Assembly (NCBI RefSeq): GCF_030272615.1
Contig: NC_081414.1
Location: forward strand, 664,981,938-665,041,937
Reading direction: 5' to 3'
Source: Cryptomeria japonica
Lineage: Eukaryota; Streptophyta; Pinopsida; Cupressales; Cupressaceae
DNA length: 60,000 nucleotides
The number at the start of each line of letters is the position of its first letter. The stretch's first letter is position 1. Positions 10,475 through 22,214 of this stretch are shown piece after piece. The notes under the pieces were generated by a model. The model was not told the origin of the DNA and made no database searches. It was given only the letters and a program-made list of their open reading frames with translations. Both the position numbers and the translations under genes were made by a program.

Positions 10475-11202
10475 AGCGGGAGTATAAGCGTATGCTCATA
10501 CTTTTGGTAAAGTACAAGGAAACAACATTGAAAGACTTTCACCATGTCAAGGAGGCAAGACACACCAAGCCCCCAGTGGACTAAGGATCTTACGACTTCA
10601 ATTGACAAAGTAAAAGGGAAGATCACGAGGGAGAACCATGACTGTCAGTAGTAAGGTTCTCTCACTATGAGTCATGTAAGAAAAATACCAAAAATTTTCA
10701 AGGCAAAGCTAAGTTCGCCAAGAAATTTTCAAGTATCCTGAAGGGATAGACGGGGTGTATGCCCCCCTACGTTAAAGCGATCGCACATGCCTCAACGGGG
10801 GTGATTGCTTTAAGGTAGTGATACACATAAGAAATGAGAAGGGAAAGGAGCACGTTATCACAAAGATTTAGCCCCCAAGTGTGAGATAAACCCAAGGATA
10901 ATAGACACAAAACACAAAGCACAAGGTGACTTCGCTTTCCTCAGGGTCAGTATGCTGTATGATAATTCATGTATATCATATGTATGTATGCATAATTGTT
11001 CTTCATTCCCCAATCAAGGAAGGTCACCTAGAAGAAGGGAACACATGTGTCTTTTGAGTCAACATGAGAGAGACCAAAAGAGATCTCAATGTTTTGCATC
11101 GTCCTCAAGTAGACAACACTAAGGACAACAAATAGAAGAATGAGAATAACACATAGAAGAAGTAACAAAAGAGAGGAGGAGAGAATCTGCTATGCTAATG
11201 AA
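10475..11202 (-). other. Family A 3' non-coding tail, copy 2
   Basis: Conserved with 1811-2528 but without an open frame. No pol domain. Confidence 0.7.
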
Positions 11203-14200
11203 CTAATCTAGCATGTCATCTACCCCCCAATCTTGTTGATCAATGTTTTGGGAAGGTAGGGAACACGCTAGAGGAGGAACATCCAACACAGCAGATGGAG
11301 CTATCACGAGATCCAAACAAGGGCTATGTTCATGTCCCGAGCCACGTTGTTCTTGTCTAGGAGCTAGGATAAGTGCTTTAGAAAATTCGTTAGATAAATG
11401 GTTATCAACATCAACAAGTTCATATTCACTATCATGAATAACATTTTCATCTATATCATCATCAAGATTTATAAAAATAGGATCTTTAACTCACACAGGA
11501 TCAAGATCATCATGTATCTTATGTTTAGGAGATTTTGGAGAAAATGGAATAATGCTTGTTGAAGGTGTTTTTGGAGATTGCAAAGTTTGAGAAGTAGCTG
11601 CTTGAGCCCTAAGATGACGCTTTCATCGGCATTCACGTGCAGAACGATTTCGTCTAGTCTTAGTAGGAAGTTGAGGAGATTGAGGAGGAGGAATGTTCTC
11701 ATCCTTATTACTTGGGTGTTTAGGTTGTGGTCTCTTAGGCTGGATAATAGGAGAAGAAGAAGGTCTCTTCTCTCTATAGAAGGAAGGAGGAGGAACTGCT
11801 CCATATAAAGGAGGAATATTTGGTTTAGGGAGAAGACCAAGTCCATCATGATGAGGAGGTATAGGTCTACTTTTAGAAAGTTTATTAGGCATAGACATAG
11901 TCACATCCATAGGAATGGGTTGGGAATCTTCTTGAGGAAAGACATTAGTTTTATCTTTCAAAGGAAGAAATTCCTTCTCAAGAACGATAGGAATATCAAG
12001 TTTGGGTATTCTAGGTTCACTTAGAGATAAGATCATATCTGTTTTCCACTTTTGATAAGATTTGAAAAGATGATCACTTCACAGAGGAAGAGATTGGAAT
12101 TGTTTAGGCCAAAAATAATCAATAGGAACGCTAGAGGTTCTTTCAGCTGGTTTAAAGAGACTATGATTGATAGTAACAACTTCACCATTATGGGGAAATT
12201 TCAAACACTTATGAATAGGAGAAGCAATAGCCTTCAGGGAAGATAGCCAAGGATAGCCAAGCTTCACACGAAATTGTTCGGATGAAGGAATAATAGCAAA
12301 GTTCACATCAAGGGATTTGTTATGGACTTCAATAGGTAATGTAATAGAACCAATTGCAGGAGAAGAAAATGCATCAAATAATTTCACAATCACATCTATT
12401 TTGTCATAGATCACTTGATTCAATTGCAAAGTAAAAAGAAATTCTTCAATAATAACATTAACCATGCACGAAGGATCAATAAGAACTCCACGGCAAGGTG
12501 TATTCTTGACTTTTGCAACTATGTATAAAGGACCATCAGGTGCCCTGATAGTTTCACTAGAATCAAATGTGATGGAAGGTTCTTTAGGGTTTTATTGCTG
12601 CTCTACAAAGTTAATCACATTCGGAGTCAAAGACACGAGACCATCAGATGAGAAAGAAGAATCATTAGCCTCAATCACATTAGAGGTATGAGAAGGTGAT
12701 GGATCAGTAAAAATCTGAAGATTTTGGTTAGGAGGAGCTACAGATGTATTGCCTTTATCATTCACTCCAGAAACAGAGATAGTATTATTATCAATCAAAT
12801 CTTGAATTTTACCCTTTAAAGCAAAACATTTTTCAGTATCATGCCCAGGTTGACGATGAAATTGACAAAAAGATTTGTTATCAAAATAGGGTGAATTAAT
12901 CTTTGCAGGATCTATTTGCCTTATAGGAGGAAGAGTAAGAACATTTTGTTCCAATAACTTATTCATAATACTATGCAATGATTCATTCAAAGGAGTAAAC
13001 TTTCTTTCTTTCTTGAAAAACTTAGAAATAGGAGGCACACCTGATGCTGCATTCACATTGTTGTTGATGATGTTTTCATTGAATTTAACGGACTCTCTAT
13101 TCGGTTTAAACTTCCCAAATGGTTGTTGACTACTATCACCCTTATCACTCGGAGCCATAGGATGTGATTGTTCCATTTGACTCACAGTCAGTTGATAATT
13201 GTGAAGAGTTGCACACAACTGTTGGAAAGAAGTAAACTCAGAAAACAAAAGTTTATCTTGAATATCTTTTTGTAAATTAGAAATAAAGATTCTTTGAACA
13301 TCATTGTCAGGCACTGGAAAAGAAATTTGAGCATACAAATGCTTATATCTACCAATGAAATCAGTCACTTTTTCTTTAACACCTTGTTTACAATGCATTA
13401 AATCAATCAAAGTAACTTTAGGACTTATATTGTTTTGAAATTGTTGAATGAAAGAATTTGCAAGTTGTTCAAAAGAAGTAATAGAATAAGAAGGCAACGA
13501 GCAATACCATTGTAAGGCTTTATCTCTTAATGTTCTAGTAAACAGTTTTGCAAGCAACCTTTGGTCATAAGCAAAATCGGTACATATTGTTTGAAAAGTC
13601 TTAACATGTGTTAGAGGATCACCTTTACCATTATAAAGCTCCAAATGCGGGATTTCAACATGTTTAGGGGGAATAGCTCAAACAATGTCAAGAGAAAGTG
13701 GGCTCGCAACATCAAATGTGGGCACACTAAACTTAGATTGATTCATAGAGGCAATTTGTTGCTATAAAGAAGAGACAGTTTGTGCAAGATTGTTAATGGT
13801 TGCTTCAGTCGAAGAATTCATATTAGATGTGTTAGATTGAGATGGAGGTGTTATGTTATTGAAAGAAGGTATTGATTGAGAGTAAGGTGGCGGGACACTA
13901 TGATAGTTAGTCATAGGAGATGATTGGAAAAGAGGAGCACTACAAGGAGGAATGGAATGGTTAAATGAATTGCCCCCTTGCGTCATATTCATTTGTGGTG
14001 ATGTAATAGGAACACTCATTGAAGGAATGAATGAAGAAGTCAGATTAAATGAAGGAAGAGGGTTAATTGAAGAGGAAGGATTGCCCCCATGGCTGGTGAT
14101 CATAGGAGGAATGTCTTGTATAGAAGTAGTCATTATGTTTGATGTAAAGGTAGGTATGCTAGCAATAGAAGTTGTCAAAGGAATAGAATGATTGACTTGA

Positions 14201-14670
14201 GTAGGAGGTTGTGTATAACCTAAAGATTTAGCACAACTCTTCATAGGCATCACATTCGAATCCACAATGTGTGCAATACCACGCAAAATATCAATTCCAT
14301 TCTTATCACTTTGAACCATACGTTTTAGACCCTCAATTAAAGGAAGAGCTTGAATATCGGGGTATTCTTGAGACATCCATTGTCGAAAATCGTCAAATTG
14401 GTTATCCAATTTCAAAAGTTGTTCTACAGAAACCTCATGGAGAGCTTCTTCATCATTAGGAGGATTAGAGGAATTACCCATGTCCTCGTTAAAAAGGCTA
14501 TTCAAATTAGGTTCCATCTCCTCAGTAATTAAACCTTGGAAAGACTTAATTCTAAGGCTTCGTCTAACAGGAATAGTGTAAGTAGCGCTTTTTGTTGTAA
14601 AACTCATGCACCAGAGAGGGAGAGAAGATTTTGAATTATAGAGGTAGCAAATTTCAATAAAATTAGCCAA
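11203..14670 (-). pseudogene. Gag-protease polyprotein of family A, copy 2 (six nonsense codons)
   Basis: A single frame of 1156 codons (stop included) runs from ATG 14670 to the stop at 11203-11205 without a frameshift. It is broken by stops at 13762, 13678, 12592, 12079, 11623 and 11491 (lowest coordinate of each). Order: Ser/Pro/Asn-rich N-terminus; gag capsid region from about 13660 to 13200 (GKGDPLTHVKTF, WYCSLPSYSITSFEQL); CHHC knuckle near 12865; protease-like segment with D-P-S near 12480; GYPW near 12260; proline-rich part; acidic tail. Three of the four stops that can be compared with A1 are CGA to TGA, as expected from methylated CpG decay. In life it would make the capsid and possibly an inactive or atypical protease. 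Confidence 0.88.
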
Positions 14671-14735
14671 TCTTCTAGATTTAAGCTGTTAAATGCAATC
14701 ACGACAATCTCCCGAAGTTTCGAAAAAAATGTCAG

Positions 14736-14765
14736 GGACCGTGGCGCTCGGAGTGCACACGGTCC
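14736..14765 (-). repeat. Hairpin module, leader copy 1 (perfect 8-bp stem)
   Basis: GGACCGTG (14736-14743) and CACGGTCC (14758-14765) are perfect inverted repeats around the 14-nt loop GCGCTCGGAGTGCA (plus-strand letters). Confidence 0.75.
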
Positions 14766-15357
14766 TCGCAACTTTTTTCAAAATTTGCAGGGATGAAAGT
14801 TATGATGATTTTAAAGCTAATCTGAAAAAATTGAGTGATTTTACGATCTGTAGATAGACCAAATTAAAGTTGCAATCTCAAAATTGAACCCTACCCAGAT
14901 TGTCGAAAAATGCAAAATTTGAATTTTGAAAAAGAGAGGGAAACTAAAATTTTGAATTTTATGATTTTAGAGGGAATACCAAAAGCAATGCAAGTTTTGA
15001 ATTTTAAAAGTTGACTCAATTTCACGCAAAATTCAATTTTGAAAGCGGAAATCAAAGTTGGTATAATTAAGCACTTAATTTCAAAAGTCACAAATTGCAA
15101 GAATTTGAATAAAGCACTGAAATTTCGAATGAATGCCGACACACTTTTCAAATTTAGGACAGTAAGAACACAATTTCAACACAAAATTTCAATTTCAATG
15201 ATTTTTGAATAATTAGAAACCTTAATCCAAGCAATCACGGGAACAATTTTGACTTTAATTTTGAAAGTGTTAGAATTGATAAAATCAGCCAAAATTCTGG
15301 ATTTTAGCAGAAAAATATAGTAAGATCTAATTCCCGAAATTTCGGAAAAAATGTTGG

Positions 15358-15387
15358 GGACGATGGCGCTCGGAGTGCACACGGTCC
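15358..15387 (-). repeat. Hairpin module, leader copy 2
   Basis: GGACGATG (15358-15365) and CACGGTCC (15380-15387) around the same 14-nt loop as leader copy 1. One mismatch and one wobble in the minus-strand RNA. Confidence 0.7.
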
Positions 15388-15768
15388 TCGCAACATTTTT
15401 CCAAATTTTCAGGGATGAGAGATATTATGATTTTGTTACAGAATCCAAAGTTACAGCTGATTTGGAGATGTTTTGATCAGTGAAATTATCAGTCAAAGGT
15501 TGAATCAAGAGGGTTTTAAAAATTAGGGTTTTGACACTTAACCACTTAATTTTTAGAATTAAAGCACAAATATGAATTGACAATTTGTAATATAAGGGTA
15601 GATCTGAAACAAGCATTAACCATTAAACATTTCGCAAGCTCAATTACTAAAAAGAAAATTTAGGGTTTTTATGCAATCAACCTCTAAAATTTGCACAAGA
15701 TCAAACATGGAAATATAATTAAGGAAGCAAATTTTCAGATCTAACCATGAATAATCAGAAAGAATGTT

Positions 15769-15784
15769 CACGTCGGGTTCACCA
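15769..15784 (-). promoter_or_regulatory. tRNA primer-binding site of A2
   Basis: Minus-strand TGGTGAACCCGACGTG begins three bases inside the 5' LTR end. TGG is the complement of the universal CCA tRNA tail. I cannot assign the tRNA; it is neither the initiator-Met nor the usual Tat-type site. Confidence 0.65.
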
Positions 15785-16155
15785 AAATGTAAAGCGGAAA
15801 ATCATGAGCGAACCCTAAGTGTTCCCCCCACCACTCCGAGGAGAGGGGAAGGAGGTCACTAGGGTTGACGGTTTTCACTTAGGGGAGACTTTACATTCAA
15901 AAGAGGGGTTGAAACCCACAAGATCCAATCCCACACAAGGCAAGATTGGATTCTAAATGAGTTTCAAGGGTTAAGACAGCAAGGCTACCCTCTTTTGTAA
16001 AGAATGTAGATAGAAGGATTAAGCTAGGAATGCATAGAAAGTGAGAAAGATTCACTTATAAACTGAGATAGGGATATAGGATGAAGTTGCGGACCTGGAA
16101 TTAGCAGTAAAATGTTGAGACGGCACTGTCCTACAAATTTGAGTGAAAGTTGACG

Positions 16156-16185
16156 GGACGATGGCGCCCGGCGTGCACACGGTCC
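16156..16185 (-). repeat. Hairpin module, A2 5' LTR copy
   Basis: GGACGATG (16156-16163) and CACGGTCC (16178-16185) around 14 nt, as in the other LTRs. Confidence 0.65.
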
Positions 16186-16678
16186 TTCGAAAAATCCGTG
16201 AAACGAAGGGGGATCTGTTCGTCTCTGCATAAGGATTCCAGATCTTCAATTATAGCCGCATACCTGCAACCTTCACACAGAAAAGAGAGGATGATTGGGG
16301 GGTTAGGGATTAGGGGTTTGCCCTTAGGTAAAACCCCAGTTTTGGAATTAACCAAGAAATGAGAAATGCTGTAAATGTAAATGATTGTAATGTAAAACAA
16401 GTACTAGTACCTTGTTGTAAGAATGTTTGTATTCTTACATGCGAAGGTGTAGATATTGTTGTATGTTGTATGTTGTATGTGGTATGTGATCTCCTCTTCA
16501 ATGGTTGAATCCTTTGTCTTGAATGCAACACTTAGCCTTGAATGGAGACTTAGAATGCTCAATTGCTTGAAGAAATGCTTGAATGCTTGAATGCTTGAAT
16601 GTTTGAATGTCACTTCCGCGTTTTATACACATATGTCCTTCCTCTTTTCATCCACCAAAATGGGAGAGGAAAATGTAC

Positions 16679-16686
16679 TTTATATA
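16679..16686 (-). promoter_or_regulatory. TATA box, A2 5' LTR
   Basis: TATATAAA on the minus strand; this is the copy that would drive transcription of A2. Confidence 0.55.
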
Positions 16687-17054
16687 CTTGCCAATTAGGG
16701 TTAGAAGACTAATTTTTCTGACCTTGGGCCGACCAGGAAACAATATTTTCCAATTTGCAAACTAAAAGACCCGAAGCCCCATAAGAGACCGGGCCCAAAA
16801 TAGGGCCAGGGACCAGAGCGCTAGGCACCATGGTCCTGGGGTGCCCTGGTCCTGAAGGACCAGGGCATTGGGCACTCTGGTCCCACCTCCCGGGATAGCA
16901 GGGTGCAAGGAGGATCAGGCCAGGGTGCTAAAAAATGCAGTTTTTGATGTCATGGACAAGTTTCGGGGTCTCCATTCAGGTTCCATGTTGCGTCGCCATC
17001 GTGAAGACCCAAATGCGGTCGAAATTGCAAGTGTCACAATTTTAGGACGCTACA

Positions 17055-17924
17055 TATATATAGGTATATGTGTATATAAGTATATACCTATACAAGTATA
17101 TACACATATATATACGTATATGAATTATACGATGTCTTGAAAAAGAAAAGATAATTAAATTTGGATTGATTTATTACTATAGTTATATATTTTATATATA
17201 ATCACACGTATTATATATATATGAGTTTGAATAATAATTCGACCATATGTGTGTGTGTGTGTAATTATTATATATGCAAATATATTTATGAAATTAAATT
17301 ATTTTGTTTTATGTAAATTCATTGTTTATATAAATATATATATAAATATGATAGAGATTTATTAAAAATCATAATAATCGATATAATATTGGCAGACTTA
17401 TGTCATATTTAACAAGCATATTGCATGTTTATAGGGAGAAGTCGATATTAGTGAAATCGACTTGGCATGGACTTAAATGCCACTAAGAATAATAAATGAT
17501 TTCAAAGGGGGAGTCAATAAGAATATCGACCATGCAACTTATATATATTAGGGTGGCAGACTTATTTATACCAAAGCATATCACATAGTGGGAGTTGGTG
17601 ATATAACCGATAAACCCACATAGCATTCCAATTAGCAAAGGAGTAGGGTTTGATTACAAACACCGACTACCCTATGTAACCTTATTTTTAGGAGTTGATA
17701 AGTGTATTGACTCTACAACAATACCAGCATTGTCGTGTTTGAACTTTCAGTGAACTCATTGAGTCCGAATGGGAGACAAATTCAGTGTCCATAGTGTTTG
17801 AATATATCACGACTTTTTCCTACAAATAACCATGCCTACATGGTTCTTTCTCATTTACCATTTAACATGGCATGGTCAAAAAGTAACATGGGTAACTAAC
17901 ACACATGAAATCATCAGTAATTAT
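17055..17924 (+). repeat. Repeat R copy 1, right part
   Basis: Resumes at the A2 target duplicate and matches 44785-45278 (for example CGACCATGCAACTTATATAT). About 370 bp (about 17100-17470), rich in TA and GT microsatellite (GT run near 17249-17262), is absent from the second copy. The match stops after AATTAT at 17924, where the second copy is entered by element D. Confidence 0.8.
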
Positions 17925-19707
17925 GAACTTAACGGCTTGAGCAATTTGGTGTCACCGAGTAGATAATGAATATCATTGCATGGAGAACACATAAGTATTC
18001 AAAACCATTTAGGACTGTGATGTTGTAGTTAAATAATGTGTGGTGTCACTTAGATATCATTAAATCAGTCCACCACTCGAAGAGATTGGCTCGAAAATAG
18101 GAAGAAATATAATTGGATTAGTATATATATAGACCATTAAAACTTGAAGGAGGACAGTATTGGAAATGGGGAGAAGTATGTAGAGTATAGTAAAGATAGA
18201 ACAATGAATAGAGAAGAGAGGTGAAAGAATATAGAAGAGATAAATCAAGGGATTAAACAACATAGAGGTTTGGAAATCTTGACGTATTGCAGACAGAATT
18301 GGAGAAGATCATCATTGATCATATCAGACTTGACTCAAATTTCAGAGGTAGGCTCTTAATCAAGCAATAGTTTATTATATATTTATAGAATAAGAATAGA
18401 ATTATCTTGAGAATTGTTTATTTAAAATCACTAATGAAGAAAGAGTTAAGCTTTGAATTAGTTTATGCATTAGAAGACATGATAATTTATTTTAAATTTT
18501 ATTTGAAGAAGCCATATGTGTATGTGCATTATGAAATGTCGTCTTTCTTAATAATCATTGTAGAAAAATATCTGAATTTAGATAGTTGAATTTGTTAATT
18601 ATAGAAAACACATGTTAGTGTCAAATTAAATATGTTATTTGAAGAAAGAATGTGTACTCATATTCTATTCGTTTATATGTAAATACACATACATACATGT
18701 TTTACAGCTTCTTATTTTAATTCTTGTCTCTGATTTACTTGAAAAGATAGTAGTGAAAGATTGTTCTATTTTCAGATATATATTTGTTTGTCCATGAAAG
18801 ATTGTTTTCTTGCCATATATAATCGGTTGTAAACAAAAGATTGTTTCCTTCTATATCTATTTAACTAAATATTGTCTTCTTTAATATTGTACTTTTATCA
18901 TGCGGGAAATAGGAAGCTAGAACTGAAAAATCAAATATTATCTCCTATACATTTATTCTAAGTTTCATATGAAAATTAGAAAAGATAGATATGCTTTTGT
19001 TTGTGGGAAAGTTACCTTCCGGGATGGGTGCCGAATGTGGAACCATAGAGAGAATAGTTTTTTTTTCCAAACTATTTTTTATTGCTATGCATGGCATTAT
19101 ACTTGGCTGGGTAACTTATTGACCATTGAAATAGATGGATTTATTTATGCTCTCTACCATATCCTTGATTGATCTTGCTTGTTTCTTAATGAAATTAGAA
19201 AATGGAAAATGCATGTATCATTATAGGAATGCACCAAATTCCATCTTGTCTGTCGAATTTGTTTTGCTAAGCAATTCATGCAGGGTTGGGTATTCTTGAT
19301 TGACCAAGAATTCTAGGGAAGTGTAAGCTTCAAGTTTGGGTGGAAAAAGCACCTGAATCTTTTTCTCATCTTCATTCTAAAGATTGCATTGAATGTAGTT
19401 TGGATTGCAAATCAAAGGACTCATCTCATCCTTTACTTTATATTTTCTTGTTATTAAACTTAAGGAATTAGAAAGGCCTAAGTGTTGTATGTAGATATGA
19501 TTCAAATACTACTACATTTTCTTATTGAATAAAGAATCTATATCTCCTTATAGGAATCTCATGTTTATAATGATATAATTGAAAATGATCATTTAGAATT
19601 AAGGATGAAATAGTGGAAGTAAATAGACATTTAAGGAATTGTGAATTTATTTAAAGAATAAAGAGTTACATTTTATTATTGAAATTAGAATGTTTTACGT
19701 CTTTACA
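17925..19707 (+). repeat. Probable long LTR (right part) of a chromovirus-like element E
   Basis: No coding frame. A TATA-like TATATATA run near 18121-18130 and an end in CTTTACA just before a primer site at 19711 suggest this is LTR sequence, possibly continuous with repeat R. The left boundary and a partner LTR were not identified in the window. Confidence 0.45.
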
Positions 19708-19710
19708 TTT

Positions 19711-19722
19711 TGGTATCAGAGC
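19711..19722 (+). promoter_or_regulatory. tRNA primer-binding site of element E
   Basis: TGGTATCAGAGC, complementary to the 3' end of initiator-Met tRNA, four bases after the LTR-like CA end and 77 bp before a gag start. Confidence 0.7.
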
Positions 19723-19798
19723 TATAGGTTTCTAACACTAGGTCCTATGACCATTATGCTAAAGAAACATTCCTTGATACAAGAATTGTTTAATTGCA

Positions 19799-20110
19799 AT
19801 GGGTTCTAGAACTACTAGAGCTAGATCAATCAATGATAATTAAAGACTTGACTAGATTCTTGATCTTTTAAATCAGCAGAATGCTAGGATGGATGCAATC
19901 AAACAAGAATTTTGAAGAGTTGGTGAGGTTCTAAATGAACAACCTAGACATGAAATTCCTAGAGCTGAGGAACAACCTGATCATTGAGTTAGGATTGAAG
20001 GGGAGCTAGCCAGAGACTTGAAAATGATAGGCCCACCTAAGTTCAATGGTAAGACCATTGGTTATGGTGCTAAAGCTTGGGTAATTGAGATGGAACAATG
20101 AGAAAACTAA
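19799..20110 (+). pseudogene. Decayed 5' end of a chromovirus-like gag
   Basis: From the ATG at 19799 the frame begins with MGSRTTRARSI and continues through ILDLLNQQNARMDAIKQ to GPPKFNGKTI and AWVIEMEQ. This is the usual N-terminal layout of Ty3 chromovirus gag (Arg-rich start, LLxxQN repeat-like helix, PPxFxG entry to the capsid fold). At least five in-frame stops break it. The capsid beyond 20110 is not recognisable. Confidence 0.6.
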
Positions 20111-21430
20111 GAAGGGAAAGGGAATCTCACCTATTGAATTTCCTAGAAACAAGACTATTCTAACTATCCTTATCAAGGAGATGAAAGAAAACAAAGAATG
20201 TCTATATGAGCATCTTCCTTCTAACTTGATAGTAATTAGTTTAGATGAGTTGGAAGGATATACCCCATTGATTCCATGAGTAGAGATATATATTTATGAG
20301 ATCATTTTTTTTAGAACAATGATAAATAAAGTCATTATTTTCCTGAATTAGTATGGTGCCAAAATAGACAGAGGAAGAATATCTCCTAGAATTGGCAAAT
20401 TTAAATGAACACATATCTTGGATAACAGTCTCCTGAGTGGAGATGAGCAATTTTAAGTATTTTTCTTATACATTATATCTGTAGTTGAGATCCTATAACA
20501 TTGATAGCTATCATAAGAACCTAGACACATTGGATGCTTGATTTATTAAACTATGTTCCTAGACTAGTATTATTCTAACTTCTTTGTGAAAGATATAAAT
20601 ACTATTCTATTATACTCTATGTCTATAGTGTACAAGGTATTTATTATATGGAGGTATTATTTAGATAGAAATTATGGATGAAACCTTCTTAGGACTTCAT
20701 CTTCTTTTCCAGTGCTCAAGTTTTGTGGTCCTTGTTGACACAATGGCAAAAATGTTGGCACTAAGTTTGATATTCTCTCTAGCATACTTTGGAAAGGATA
20801 CCCCAAGGTATTGTAACACTCCCTCACATGTGACTACTCTTAGTCACATAGTTCATGTGATATTTATCCAATTTGATGCTTCATTTGGTTTATTGATCAA
20901 TTCTTTGATTTCCAGTTATTTGGATTTGGCTTTTCTTAAGCCAATCATATTTTTCTTTTGTAATCGGGCGAGTCACCAATTTTCTATCTCTATTTTTGTG
21001 GCCCTTGGTCACACTTGACTTATTGTTTCATTATACGCATTTTATAATTTACTGTTGAAATTTATCATTGTTCTCTTAATCCTTATGGTGGCTAACCTAA
21101 TGTTCAGAAGTTTTTTTGTGTTTTTTGATTTGCATATTGTATTCGTTCCCTATCATGTTCATAGTGAACTCTTAAGAGAATTACAAGGGAGTAGAATTTG
21201 GAGAGTGTTCCAAGCATAGTTATTTGTGTTAGTTAGGACAAAATGCTATGTATGTGTATATATATATATTAGAAGAGATAAATTTGTTTTAGTTATTAAA
21301 TTTATGTGTTCTTTGGTTTTACCATCAAGATCATGAGATCATGTATGATTTCTTTTGTTAATTAAAAGTTGGTGATGGAGTCTTGGACATCCAAGTACAA
21401 GTGGTCTTTGACGAAAAGACACATTTTCAG
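20111..21430. other. No recognisable feature
   Basis: AT-rich sequence with a short TA run near 21260. The frame at 20674-21018 encodes a hydrophobic, unmatched peptide without motifs. I see nothing that can be supported as a gene. Confidence 0.4.
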
Positions 21431-21792
21431 TTAGTTGAGTATAGGTTGCATAAGCAAATGCTCAACGTATGTTATTACATTAAGATTCTCTATTATTATG
21501 TTACTGGACCAAAAATTTATTTGCTCACTCACAGATTGTATGTGAGATACAATAGATTGCAAAGAACTGGCAAGGTTTGTCCTATGGGAGTTTGTTCCAG
21601 TGGGATCTTTTAGGCTTGTGATTAAACCTTCAAGCTCTTTTTGGCTATTTCCTATTTGACCTAATAGGTTTTCTTGTGTACCTATGGGATGTTTAGGGAT
21701 TGTAGGAGGTTCTTGATGTGCATCTTCTTCAATATGGTCTTCATGAGGAGGTGATTGAGTGTTTTCAACATTTTCTTGTCTAATCTCATTTC
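21431..21792 (-). pseudogene. Exon-like open frame of unknown function
   Basis: On the minus strand about 120 codons are open without a Met start, ending at the stop 21431-21433. They begin after a good acceptor (TTATCAG, AG at 21793-21794) and are hydrophilic at the start (EIRQENVENTQSPPHEDHIE), then helical and Leu/Ser-rich. A donor (GTATGT, from 21880) gives an 88-bp intron. The upstream exon has a stop close to the donor in the matching phase, so the gene is either broken or spliced elsewhere. No family recognised. Confidence 0.35.
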
Positions 21793-21880
21793 CTGATAAT
21801 GAAAATAAATTTAAATCAATAAACCTAGTTTAATCTTCAAATTAATAAAAAAATAACAATAAGAAAACAAAAATACATAC
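21793..21880 (-). other. Possible 88-bp intron
   Basis: GTATGT at the 5' side, T-rich body and TTATCAG at the 3' side on the minus strand. Confidence 0.35.
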
Positions 21881-22029
21881 CTCTTCGAGCTCTTCAATGG
21901 CGTGGCAGAATTTTGATGAGAGATGGACAACTTAGTGCCCAATATCAAGCTTTTACAAAGGGTGAGCGCAAGAAAATGACACCCTATATCGCCAAAACGC
22001 GGGTTTGGGAATGCATAATGCATCCAAAA

Positions 22030-22214
22030 TGCGGACATGGGTTTTTTTAAAGTTTGAAATTATCATAAGGTGCATGCCTTATGAGAATTTTTCATTTTTT
22101 TTGAAGTGTGGCACCTTTTTGGTACCACACGCCCTATAGTGTGCACGCCTTATGAGCATTTTTCATTTTTTTTGAAGTGTGACACCTTTTTGGTACCACA
22201 ACTTTGTGCATATA
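22030..22214 (+). repeat. End module of the satellite system with a 70-bp direct repeat
   Basis: Two copies of a roughly 70-bp unit (from about 22070 and 22142), each with CCTTATGAG, TTTTTTGAAGTGTG and TTTTTGGTACCACA. It ends ACCACAACTTTGTGCATATA immediately before the 20-mer array. The same end motif closes the cores at 24.2, 41.5 and 44.16 kb. Confidence 0.65.

Larger units (their letters stand above)
14671..15768 (-). other. Long 5' leader of A2 with an internal direct repeat
   Basis: About 1.1 kb of AT-rich non-coding leader. Two related stretches of roughly 170 bp (about 14640-14810 and 15285-15450) each contain the hairpin module and the CCCGAA-TTTCG-AAAAAATG words. No open frame here is conserved. 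Confidence 0.65.
9227..17054 (-). mobile_element. Family A LTR retrotransposon, copy 2 (complete, 7828 bp)
   Basis: Read on the minus strand: 5' LTR 17054-15788, primer site 15784-15769, leader, gag-protease pseudogene 14670-11203, non-coding tail, polypurine tract 10474-10460, 3' LTR 10459-9227, TATAT on both sides. A second copy of the flanking repeat (44.4-45.3 kb) lacks the insertion. There is no pol region, so the complete unit is gag-protease only. The LTRs differ by indels (1267 versus 1233 bp) and scattered substitutions, so it is not recent. Confidence 0.92.
15788..17054 (-). repeat. 5' LTR of A2 (1267 bp)
   Basis: Plus-strand ends TGTAAAGCGG and GACGCTACA. It contains a TATA box on the minus strand (16679-16686), a hairpin at 16156-16185 and a minisatellite at 16806-16885 with an altered unit. 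Frames at 16024-16613 are LTR noise shared with the other copies. Confidence 0.92.

Noticed and set aside
20674-21018. 114-residue hydrophobic frame
   Set aside because: Hydrophobic by T-richness; no signal-peptide logic, no relative and no gene context.
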